Source of the DNA: Jeotgalicoccus sp.
Lineage (GTDB): Bacteria; Bacillota; Bacilli; Staphylococcales; Salinicoccaceae
DNA length: 64,000 nt
Direction: 5' to 3'
NCBI GenBank assembly: GCA_003513765.1
Contig: DONT01000002.1
Span: 215 to 64,214, forward strand
Part shown: one piece after another, positions 41,675 through 49,221 of the stretch
Layout of the letters: every line of letters begins with the position of its first letter
How positions within the stretch are numbered: position 1 is the first letter of the stretch
The notes under the pieces: generated by a model
Database searches by the model: none
Told to the model about the DNA's origin: nothing
Seen by the model: only the letters and a program-made list of their open reading frames with translations
Translations under genes and position numbers: made by a program

Positions 41675-42316
41675 CTATAGAATATCGTAGGTCTTATTAT
41701 TAATTTTCTTAATGATACCCTCATTTTCCAGCTTCTTGAACGTTCTTGTCAGTGTCTCCGGCTGCATGCTCAGATATGAAGCAAGATTCTTTTTTGTCAT
41801 AGTTAATATGAGTTTATCGTTCTTTGTATGTGTACGAATGTATTCAATCAATTTTTCTCTGCTGTTTAACAGTGAAATATTAGTAGTCAGAGATTCTGAA
41901 TCATTCAGTCGTTCTGCAAAGCTTTCAATGATTTTAATACTGATATCGGGGTATTTCTGCATCAGTCCGTAAATATCCTCGCGGTTAATGCGGCAGACTT
42001 CTGCATCTTCCAGCACTTCAGCATAGGACTTGCTCTCTTCATCGGCACTGAACAATGAAAGTTCTCCGGTAAAGTCACTGTGACTCAGCACTCTGATTAA
42101 CTGTTCCTCGCCATTGTCATTTAAACGGTAGATTCTCACCTTGCCTTTATGTATGACAAATAATGAAGAAGACCGGTCACCGGCCATAAAAAGATACTCG
42201 CCTTTTTTCATGTTCTGATGATTAATTCTCTGAAACACTTCTTCCAGTTCATCCATTTCAAGGTGGCTGAAAATCGGAACTCTGCTGACGCACCGTTCAT
42301 GTCCCTGTAATTCCAT
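41675..42316 (-). CDS. Crp/Fnr-family transcriptional regulator
   Basis: A 213-aa regulator: cNMP-type beta barrel (about 12-130), dimerisation helix, and winged HTH (about 150-213) with recognition region YLSMQPETLTRTFKKLENEG. The Glu-x-x-Thr-Arg pattern fits binding to TTGAY half sites. It has only isolated cysteines (Cys9 and one near 108), so it lacks the four-Cys iron-sulfur site of Fnr; a thiol or metal-sensing FLP-like mode is possible. It is upstream of the P1B ATPase and separated by a terminator and an FNR-type box. SD GGAGGGG. Confidence 0.88.
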   Translation of the reverse strand: MELQGHERCVSRVPIFSHLEMDELEEVFQRINHQNMKKGEYLFMAGDRSSSLFVIHKGKVRIYRLNDNGEEQLIRVLSHSDFTGELSLFSADEESKSYAEVLEDAEVCRINREDIYGLMQKYPDISIKIIESFAERLNDSESLTTNISLLNSREKLIEYIRTHTKNDKLILTMTKKNLASYLSMQPETLTRTFKKLENEGIIKKINNKTYDIL

Positions 42317-42438
42317 GTTACTTCCCCTCCAAAGTGATTAATCTCGTTGCTACGATTATATCACGAGCAAATTTATAATATATAAATGTAAAATTCATGT
42401 TAAAATTGATGCTGATTACGTGAAGATTGGGGATACTT

Positions 42439-43011
42439 ATGGCAAAACTCTACTATCGCTACGGTACAATGCAAAGTAACAAGAGCAACCAGATTATTAC
42501 AACACATCATCAATATACGACTCAGGGGAAACGCTGCCTGGCTTACACAACACCGATTGATTCAAGAAGCGGACATAAAAAAATTAAGTCCAGAGTCGGT
42601 CTTGAACTTGACGCTGAATATATAACAGAGGATATTTTTGACAAAGTAAAACAGGAGCATGATAAAGAAAAAGTATATGCTGTTCTTGTTGATGAAGCAC
42701 AGTTTTTATCGAAAAAAGATATTCATAATCTGAGCGACATTCCGGATTCCCTCGGGATTCCTGTTATTGCTTTTGGTTTAAAGACGGATTTCAGAAATGA
42801 ACTGTTCGAAGGCAGCCGCGTTTTACTTGAACTGGCTGATGCTATCGATGAATTGAAAACAGTTTGCCAGTACTGCAATAAAAAAGCGACGCTTAATATG
42901 AGACTCCGTAACGGCATTCCGATTAACGTTGGAGAATCTATACAGATCGGCGACGAGGAATACGTTCCCGTATGCCGCAAATGCTATAAAGAACGTCTGG
43001 AACTGGTATAG
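42439..43011 (+). CDS. tdk: Thymidine kinase with variant P-loop
   Basis: A 190-aa type II thymidine kinase (salvage of thymidine to dTMP). Walker B VLVDEAQF (Asp85, Glu86), the lasso region GLKTDFRNELFEGSRVLLELAD and two zinc pairs (Cys143/Cys146; Cys179/Cys182) are conserved. The P-loop reads YGTMQSNKS: the invariant glycine before Lys is Asn14, unlike GTMNSGKS of close relatives. The N-terminus is of the E. coli/streptococcal subtype, not the GSMFSGKSEEL subtype usual in staphylococci. Start ATG at 42439. Confidence 0.85.
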   Translation: MAKLYYRYGTMQSNKSNQIITTHHQYTTQGKRCLAYTTPIDSRSGHKKIKSRVGLELDAEYITEDIFDKVKQEHDKEKVYAVLVDEAQFLSKKDIHNLSDIPDSLGIPVIAFGLKTDFRNELFEGSRVLLELADAIDELKTVCQYCNKKATLNMRLRNGIPINVGESIQIGDEEYVPVCRKCYKERLELV

Positions 43012-43032
43012 TGAAATTATATATGACAACTG

Positions 43033-43064
43033 ACACAGGAATCTTAAGGTTTCTGTGTTTTTTT
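43033..43064 (+). terminator. Terminator of tdk
   Basis: An imperfect 11-bp stem ACACAGGAATC / GGTTTCTGTGT with wobbles, followed by eight T. Confidence 0.78.
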
Positions 43065-43074
43065 AGCACGTAAA

Positions 43075-43090
43075 TGTTTCCCGTGAAACT
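43075..43090. promoter_or_regulatory. parS/NBS hybrid-like sequence
   Basis: TGTTTCCCGTGAAACT matches the ParB site TGTTTCACGTGAAACA at 14 of 16 positions. Its left half (TTTCCC) is that of a Noc site and its right half (GTGAAA) that of parS. It lies between tdk and the ammonia-lyase gene. Confidence 0.4.
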
Positions 43091-43119
43091 AAATTTTTTT
43101 TCTAACAAGGAGGATATTT

Positions 43120-44307
43120 ATGAAAATTACCAGTAATATTTTTAAAACCACTTCTTTTAAAAGTCCGTTTTTTAATAACTTCACTGCAGATGCACTGACT
43201 GAAATTTTAAACTTCCACCAAACAGTGCCCGGATACGAAGAAACACCGCTTTACAGTTTAAGGGACTTTAGCAGCAGTATCGGCATTGGCAAAGTTTATG
43301 TTAAAGACGAATCACATCGTTTTGGTTTAAATGCATTTAAAGGCCTTGGCGGCATTTATTCTGCTGCGGCGTATTTAAAAGAACGTCACAGCCTTGAGTT
43401 TTCCACTTTCGACGAGCTGCTGGCCCAGCTGCAAGACAAAGTACCGGAAACTTTTGTTACAGCGACTGACGGGAATCACGGTAAGGGAATTGCTTGGGCT
43501 GCACAACTGCTTAATCAGCGGGCACTAGTTTTTATGCCTAAAAATACTAGCAAATCACGTGTCGAAGCAATTGAAGCTTTAGGCGGTAAAGTCGCTGTTA
43601 CCGACCTGAACTACGATGATACAGTCCGTTATGCAAGCAATATAGCGCATAAAAATAACTGGCCTGTTATACAGGATACTTCATGGGAAGGTTATGAGGA
43701 TATTCCTTTAAAAATAATGCAGGGGTATTCAACGATTATTTCAGAAATCAAAGCTCAGCTTAAAGATGATTTTAATGAACTGACACATGTATTTCTGCAG
43801 GCAGGTGTCGGCTCATTCGCCGGTGCGATGGCAGCTTCACTAATTCAATCTATGGATCATACCAATATTAAAATAGTTATTGTCGAACCGGAGAATGCCG
43901 CTTGTTTATATAAATCTGCAGAACATACCAGCGGTAAACCGCAAAATGTCAGCGGTGATCTTCAAACCATGATGGCAGGATTATCTTGCGGAGAACCCAG
44001 CATACAGGGCTGGAGTATTTTAAAAGATTCAGTGGAAGCCTTCATACATTGCAGCGATGACATCAGCTGGAGAGGTATGAGAAAACTTGGTCGTCCCACT
44101 GGCAAAGACGAGAAAATTATATCTGGAGAATCCGGCAGTGTGACCATTGGATCTTTACACGAAATTATGACAAATAGTGATTTTAAAAATATGGCAGAAC
44201 AACTTGGATTAAATAAAAAATCATGTGTTCTCTTAATCAATACCGAGGGTGATACAGACCCGGAAAATTACCAGAGAGTAATGCATGATTATAATGCAAA
44301 GAGTTAA
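43120..44307 (+). CDS. Diaminopropionate ammonia-lyase
   Basis: A 395-aa PLP enzyme of fold type II that splits 2,3-diaminopropionate into pyruvate and ammonia. The PLP lysine is Lys74 in GLNAFKGLGG; TDGNHGKGIAWAA, QAGVGSFAGAMAAS and TMMAGLSCGEPS are signatures of this family (YgeX). It could detoxify diaminopropionate, a precursor of siderophores and antibiotics. SD AAGGAGG. No partner genes for purine or selenium metabolism (as around E. coli ygeX) are adjacent. Confidence 0.9.
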   Translation: MKITSNIFKTTSFKSPFFNNFTADALTEILNFHQTVPGYEETPLYSLRDFSSSIGIGKVYVKDESHRFGLNAFKGLGGIYSAAAYLKERHSLEFSTFDELLAQLQDKVPETFVTATDGNHGKGIAWAAQLLNQRALVFMPKNTSKSRVEAIEALGGKVAVTDLNYDDTVRYASNIAHKNNWPVIQDTSWEGYEDIPLKIMQGYSTIISEIKAQLKDDFNELTHVFLQAGVGSFAGAMAASLIQSMDHTNIKIVIVEPENAACLYKSAEHTSGKPQNVSGDLQTMMAGLSCGEPSIQGWSILKDSVEAFIHCSDDISWRGMRKLGRPTGKDEKIISGESGSVTIGSLHEIMTNSDFKNMAEQLGLNKKSCVLLINTEGDTDPENYQRVMHDYNAKS

Positions 44308-44354
44308 ATACTAACGCTTTAAATTACTATCTAACTTTCTTAATAACAAGCCTA

Positions 44355-44387
44355 AAAAGGGAGTAACGCATAGCGTTACTCCCTTTT
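44355..44387. terminator. Bidirectional terminator containing the TAACGCATAGCGTTA palindrome, copy 2
   Basis: The stem AAAGGGAGTAACGC / GCGTTACTCCCTTT with loop ATA, between convergent genes. Positions 44364-44378 equal the palindrome at 33801-33815. Confidence 0.88.
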
Positions 44388-44415
44388 ACATTATTAATAC
44401 CGCTATTATAACGCC

Positions 44416-45180
44416 CTATCTTTTAGTTAAAGTTATCTCTGGCATATATCTCAAGTTCACAATATCACCGTCTTCAAATGACATCGTAAAGTTAGTCATT
44501 CCGCCATATTCTGCACTCCCCAGTGTATGTCTCGATTTATTATAATCGGGATGTGATGACACTTCGAGTGATCCTGTTTCCTCAGTTTCTGGCATACTGA
44601 CATCATAAACACCTGCAGGGAAATCTTCACCGGCTACCCACTGACCAGGAAAAATTGTTTCCACAGATACTGTTTCATACGGAGTAAAGTATACATTCTC
44701 AAAATTGGCTATCTCAACTGAATATCCTTCGTCAAGAAATCCAACAATTTCAGTCGTCTGACCTTCAGGACTATCCGACTCTCCTGCTAAAGTTTCATTG
44801 AATCCGCCGCGCTCTTCTTCGTTCTTAACATATATATTTCCGTATCCTGAATCTGCTGTAATGACATAGCGGCCAGGCTCAATATCTTTGCCGACTTCAT
44901 GCATACCTTCATCGAGTGTAACCGCCTCACCTTGATTCATTAAGTGACTGTAGTCCAAAGTTTCAATTTCCTCAGTGTCACTGGCGGTATCATTGTCTGT
45001 TTCGTTATTGCTGTCGGTATCGTCATCTTTCTCAGAATCATTACTTTCTTCACTCGTGTTCGCGCTTTCTGAACCAAGCCAGCCGTTAATTTCATCAGCA
45101 AGCTGATCAAAAGGGTTACTGCATGCGCTTAAGATAATAGAACTAAAAAATAGTACAGATATTAATTTAAGTCTTCTCAT
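44416..45180 (-). CDS. Lipoprotein of unknown function with two VGxDIPAGxY-like repeats
   Basis: A 254-aa secreted lipoprotein: signal peptide with lipobox IILSAC (Cys20), an acidic linker (about 37-72, rich in Asp, Ser, Asn, Glu) and two beta-rich repeats opened by EVGKDIEPGRYVI (about 96) and VAGEDFPAGVYDV (about 182). Such repeats occur in many secreted Gram-positive proteins without known activity. No catalytic motif is visible. Divergent from the S66 peptidase gene. Confidence 0.8.
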   Translation of the reverse strand: MRRLKLISVLFFSSIILSACSNPFDQLADEINGWLGSESANTSEESNDSEKDDDTDSNNETDNDTASDTEEIETLDYSHLMNQGEAVTLDEGMHEVGKDIEPGRYVITADSGYGNIYVKNEEERGGFNETLAGESDSPEGQTTEIVGFLDEGYSVEIANFENVYFTPYETVSVETIFPGQWVAGEDFPAGVYDVSMPETEETGSLEVSSHPDYNKSRHTLGSAEYGGMTNFTMSFEDGDIVNLRYMPEITLTKR

Positions 45181-45317
45181 TTCTGTTCACTCCATTCACC
45201 ATTTCGTAACATTTTCTTAAGTATAAAATTTAAGAGCCCGAATAGCAAACTGATATATTTTGTAACTATTTACTTTTTCTTTGTTATACTATTGGAAATT
45301 ACATTGGAGGCGGTCTT

Positions 45318-46349
45318 ATGATTAAACCCCGTAAATTACAGCATGGTGACACGGTTGCACTCGTCTCATTATCGAGCGGACTCGCAGGCGAAGAAGATAT
45401 ACAATGGAGAACTGAACAGGGAATCGAACGGCTGGAGAGTGTTTTCGGCTTAAAGGTGAAAGTAATGCCCCATGCTTTGAAGGGCCTAGAATACGTTTAT
45501 GACCACCCTGAGAAAAGGGCAGAGGATTTAAATAACGCTTTAAGAGATGATTCTGTTAAGGGAATTATCTGTGCAATCGGCGGCAATGAAACTGTACGTA
45601 TCCTGCCATTTGTAGACACTGATGCTCTTAAAAATAATCCAAAGATATTCACAGGATATTCCGACACTACAACTAACCATTTATTCTTTTACAAATATGG
45701 TATATCGACCAGTTACGGTCCTGCTCTGTTAACCGATTTTGCTGAAAATATCGCAATGGATGATTATACTGTCGATTCAATTAAGAGGACATGGTTTTCT
45801 GCAGAACCTGTCGGCGAAATTAATACTTCTCCGCACATTAGAAAAATCGGACTCAGCTGGGCTTCTGAAAATAAAAGTATTGAACGTCCTAAAGACAATA
45901 ATTCCGGCTATGAAAGCATCAGTGGTTCCGGAAAAGCCCGCGGACATTTAATCGGCGGCTGCCTGGAAGTCTTTAATAACCTTCGGGGCACTCAGTATTT
46001 TCCAGAATTAAAAGACTTTAAAGATTCCATACTGTTCTTTGAAACATCTGAATGTTATCTTGATCCAGAAATATTTGAAGATTATTTACGCGCTATGTCT
46101 GTTATCGGTATATTTGAGCATATAAATGGTATTGTTATCGGGCGTCCTCAGGATGGACGATATTACACTGAATACAAAGAGGCATGGCGACGTATACTCA
46201 CCGAAGCAGGACGCAGTGACCTGCCGGTACTGTATAACGCAAGCTTCGGTCATAATGAACCGAAATGCATAATTCCATATGGTCTTAAAGCTGAAATAGA
46301 TACTGAAAAACTTACTTTTAAGATATTGGAAAGTGCTGTAAAAAATTAA
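45318..46349 (+). CDS. S66-family serine peptidase (LD-carboxypeptidase / MccF-like)
   Basis: A 343-aa cytosolic peptidase. The nucleophile Ser115 is in FTGYSDTT, the Glu in FFETSECYLDP near 247 and the His in FGHNEPK near 315, completing the Ser-Glu-His triad of family S66. Members are LD-carboxypeptidases that trim recycled muropeptides or MccF immunity enzymes that cleave microcin C-like peptidyl-adenylates. The C-terminal GHNEPKCIIPYG segment and length are nearer the MccF-like branch. SD GGAGGCGG. Confidence 0.85.
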   Translation: MIKPRKLQHGDTVALVSLSSGLAGEEDIQWRTEQGIERLESVFGLKVKVMPHALKGLEYVYDHPEKRAEDLNNALRDDSVKGIICAIGGNETVRILPFVDTDALKNNPKIFTGYSDTTTNHLFFYKYGISTSYGPALLTDFAENIAMDDYTVDSIKRTWFSAEPVGEINTSPHIRKIGLSWASENKSIERPKDNNSGYESISGSGKARGHLIGGCLEVFNNLRGTQYFPELKDFKDSILFFETSECYLDPEIFEDYLRAMSVIGIFEHINGIVIGRPQDGRYYTEYKEAWRRILTEAGRSDLPVLYNASFGHNEPKCIIPYGLKAEIDTEKLTFKILESAVKN

Positions 46350-46380
46350 AAATCCGAAGAGATAACTCTTCGGATTTTTT
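46348..46380. terminator. Bidirectional terminator
   Basis: The 14-bp perfect stem AAAAATCCGAAGAG / CTCTTCGGATTTTT with loop ATAA, between convergent S66 and mgtE genes. Confidence 0.9.
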
Positions 46381-47731
46381 ACATTAAGTATGATAAAAAC
46401 GCTGTTGCGATTCCAAAATAAATTAATAACGACAATATATCATTAATTGTTGTAATTAATGGCCCGGAAGCCACTGCCGGATCCACATTTAGATGGTTCA
46501 AAATAAGCGGTATGATTGTCCCGGCGAGTGTACCGATAATCAGAGTGCAGAGCAGTGAAATCCCAATAACAAAACCTAACACCGCACTTCCCTGCCATAG
46601 ATATGCAATGATAAATATAAGCAGTCCGCACGTCAAACCAATGTATACTCCTACTTTCAATTCTCTGAGTAAAAGCTTAAACACTTGTTTTGTATTCACA
46701 TTTTCTTTCGTGAGCCCCCTGATGACAACAGCAAGTGATTGCGTACCTGTATTACCGGTCATTCCTGCTACCATCGGCATGAAAAATGCTAGCGCAACTA
46801 CTTGTTCCAGGGTTTCCTCAAAGCTTGCAATGATACTTCCTGACACGATTCCGATGAAAAGCAGAAGTATTAGCCACGTCAGTCTTCTTTTCGCAGCAGT
46901 AAATGGTTTTGTCGTAAAATCAATCGCTTTTCCTGATGCAGAAAACTTTTCAATATCTTCTTCAGCTTCCTGATAAACAACATCCAGAATATCGTCGATT
47001 GTAACGATACCAAGCAATTTATTTTCTTCATCAACGACTGGAATCGTTACGAGATCATAACGCTGAATTATTCTCGCAACTTCTTCCTGATCCATCAGTG
47101 CGTCCACTGTAACTATCCGTATTTTCATAATTTCTTCTATGTGCTGTTCTAAATCGGCCAGCAGCAGATCTCTGTATGATACGACCCCGACAAGTTTTTT
47201 ATCATCATCGATAACATGCAGATAGTTGAGATACTCAGCCAGCTCCGCAAAATGTTTTAACTTATCGACTGCTTCACGCACAGTATAGGATTTATTAATC
47301 CAGACCATTTGATTATTCATTATTCTGCCGGCTGTTTCCGGCGGGAACTCCATAAGAGTTTCGATATCAGCAGAAAATTCTTCATCTGCATCCGACAAGA
47401 GTTCTGTTGCTTTCTTTTCACCGAGATTGCTCAGCATACCGATTAAATCGTCGTTGTTCATCTGTGTAATAACCAGAGAGCCTGCGTGTGAATCAATCAT
47501 GCCGATTACTTTCCGCTGATTAGCAGCATCTAATTCCGATAAAACATCTGCGAGCTGATGAATCGAAATGAATTCTAAAAATATTTTTTGCTCCGCTGTT
47601 GATAACTCCAAAAATATTTGAGTCAAATCATACTTCTGCAGATCGCTGATATTTTCGTGGAATGCATGTTCATCTTTTTGTTCCAGTGTATACGTCACAC
47701 TGTGGACGAGCTGATTTAGATTTTGAACCAT
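46379..47731 (-). CDS. mgtE: MgtE: magnesium transporter
   Basis: A 450-aa magnesium channel: N-terminal superhelical domain (about 20-125), two CBS domains (about 130-255), a plug helix and five membrane helices (about 285-450). PFTAAKRRLTWL and MPMVAGMTGNTGTQSLAVVIRG are the pore motifs. Cytosolic Mg closes the channel through the CBS domains. There is no room for an M-box riboswitch, since the XRE-DUF1232 gene lies only 17 bases upstream and probably shares its promoter. Confidence 0.94.
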   Translation of the reverse strand: MVQNLNQLVHSVTYTLEQKDEHAFHENISDLQKYDLTQIFLELSTAEQKIFLEFISIHQLADVLSELDAANQRKVIGMIDSHAGSLVITQMNNDDLIGMLSNLGEKKATELLSDADEEFSADIETLMEFPPETAGRIMNNQMVWINKSYTVREAVDKLKHFAELAEYLNYLHVIDDDKKLVGVVSYRDLLLADLEQHIEEIMKIRIVTVDALMDQEEVARIIQRYDLVTIPVVDEENKLLGIVTIDDILDVVYQEAEEDIEKFSASGKAIDFTTKPFTAAKRRLTWLILLLFIGIVSGSIIASFEETLEQVVALAFFMPMVAGMTGNTGTQSLAVVIRGLTKENVNTKQVFKLLLRELKVGVYIGLTCGLLIFIIAYLWQGSAVLGFVIGISLLCTLIIGTLAGTIIPLILNHLNVDPAVASGPLITTINDILSLLIYFGIATAFLSYLM

Positions 47732-47748
47732 ATCCTTATTCCTCCTAA

Positions 47749-48381
47749 CTACAGCAGGATGTTTTTATTTTCCAGACGCTGCGAGATTGCCTGCACAATA
47801 AATGCATCATCCAATAAGCCGACCGGCAATAAATAGTCCGGCAGCAAATCTGTTGTTACTATAAAATAAAGTAAAGCTGCTCCAATAAGTATTTGATCCC
47901 TGGTATGACCGTGTCCATTTATAAAATGAGCGTACATTGCTTTGAGCTGTTCCACATATTTACCAATACCCGCGGTTTCTTTCATCTTAGTGTCAAACTC
48001 TGCAACTATCTTCTCTTGACCTGCTGCTGTCTGGCTGTAAGTTTCAAAATTCGAAATTTCCTGATTCACACGCTCAAATGAAATACTTTCATTAACGTCA
48101 GTCAATTCCTCTGCTATTTTCTGCACTGCTTCCCACGTTTGTTCAAGGTCATCTTTAACAGGTTTCCCATACCCCGCAAGCTCTAATAAAAAATCAAAGT
48201 CCACTGATAGACTCTCCGATAGTTTTTGAAGGTGATTTAAGTTTACCTGACGCTTGCCATTCATAATTTTAGACAATGTTGCATGGTCGATATTTACAAA
48301 AATGCTGAAGCGCCTTAGAGACATACTGCGCTTATCCATTTCATTTTTCATAAACTGATAGAGTCTATTCTGTCTTTCCAT
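47749..48381 (-). CDS. XRE helix-turn-helix / DUF1232 fusion regulator
   Basis: A 210-aa protein. Residues about 5-65 are an XRE/Cro-type HTH (SLRRFSIFVNIDHATLSKIM; NGKRQVNLNHLQKLSESL). The middle is helical. Residues about 150-205 match DUF1232 (YkvA-like) with a hydrophobic helix GAALLYFIVTTDLLPDYLLP, suggesting membrane contact. I use the ATG at 48381 (AAGGTG upstream). A promoter with a perfect palindrome over its -35 lies upstream, fitting autorepression. It is co-oriented with mgtE, 17 bases away. Confidence 0.83.
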   Translation of the reverse strand: MERQNRLYQFMKNEMDKRSMSLRRFSIFVNIDHATLSKIMNGKRQVNLNHLQKLSESLSVDFDFLLELAGYGKPVKDDLEQTWEAVQKIAEELTDVNESISFERVNQEISNFETYSQTAAGQEKIVAEFDTKMKETAGIGKYVEQLKAMYAHFINGHGHTRDQILIGAALLYFIVTTDLLPDYLLPVGLLDDAFIVQAISQRLENKNILL

Positions 48382-48416
48382 AAAATCACCTTTCTTGCTA
48401 ATATTCAATATCATGA

Positions 48417-48445
48417 ATACTATTAGAATGGTGACAATATGTCAA
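48417..48445 (-). promoter_or_regulatory. Promoter with palindromic operator for the XRE-DUF1232 / mgtE unit
   Basis: Minus strand -35 TTGACA (48440-48445), 17 bases, -10 TAGTAT (48417-48422). The perfect palindrome TGACATATTGTCA (48432-48444) covers the -35. Confidence 0.75.
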
Positions 48446-48502
48446 CATCATGTTAAATTAGATAATCTACTATAAATAAGTCAAAAAGAAAGAAGTATGA
48501 TT

Positions 48503-49183
48503 ATGACAAAAAAATTGCTTATTACAGGGATATCATTTTTAATACTGTACATCTTCATTGCTGTCAGTGTCATGACTGCCAGCGGTTGGGTAAACCATCT
48601 TGATCTTTACTTTATCGAAGCCATACAGAGTACTGTCACTGACTCAAGGGCAGCGGTCATCCTAGTGATGACAGAAATCGGCGGAACCGAGGCAATTGTT
48701 GTCCTGACCTTGATTGTTACTGTGTCATTATTTATTAAAAAAATGTATACAGCTGCCCTTTGGTTTGGCCTGACTATTTCACTCAGTCCGGGTGTTCTCG
48801 TACATTTAATGAAACCTGTTATAGGCAGAGAACGTCCTGAATTTCTAAGACTAGCTGCAGAGTCCACATACAGCTTTCCGAGCGGTCATTCAACCGCTTC
48901 AACTGTTTTTTACGGCATGCTTGGTCTGATACTGATTCTGTCAGTTCAAAAATTATGGAAGAAGATTATTATCGCTTTTATAACAGTTACAATTATTTTA
49001 TTTGTGATGGCTTCCAGAATATATCTCGGCGTGCATTTCCCAACAGATGTACTCGCAGGATTCTCTTTCGGGGCGGCAACTGTGCTATTGTCACTCAGCT
49101 TATATCATCTGGCACTTCCAAAATTCAGCCAGTGGCTTCGTAGTAAAGATATTACTGATAAAAGTCTGTCATTATTCCAATAA
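48503..49183 (+). CDS. PAP2-family membrane phosphatase
   Basis: A 226-aa protein with about six helices and the three-part PAP2 signature: KPVIGRERP, YSFPSGHSTAS and SRIYLGVHFPTD. The catalytic His pair acts outside the membrane on lipid phosphates, for example undecaprenyl pyrophosphate (BcrC/UppP2 role) or phosphatidylglycerol phosphate. The SD is weak (AGAAG); ATG at 48497 is an alternative start. Confidence 0.88.
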   Translation: MTKKLLITGISFLILYIFIAVSVMTASGWVNHLDLYFIEAIQSTVTDSRAAVILVMTEIGGTEAIVVLTLIVTVSLFIKKMYTAALWFGLTISLSPGVLVHLMKPVIGRERPEFLRLAAESTYSFPSGHSTASTVFYGMLGLILILSVQKLWKKIIIAFITVTIILFVMASRIYLGVHFPTDVLAGFSFGAATVLLSLSLYHLALPKFSQWLRSKDITDKSLSLFQ

Positions 49184-49215
49184 AAAAAGCATTGCCAATT
49201 ACGGCAATGCTTTTT
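49184..49215. terminator. Bidirectional terminator
   Basis: AAAAAGCATTGCC paired with GGCAATGCTTTTT, loop of 6, between convergent genes. Confidence 0.9.
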
Positions 49216-49221
49216 GCTGTC

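Noticed and set aside
43020..43119. Riboswitch or T-box before the diaminopropionate ammonia-lyase gene
   Set aside because: The gap holds only the tdk terminator, the parS-like palindrome and a T-rich stretch; no T-box motif or extended leader fold is visible.
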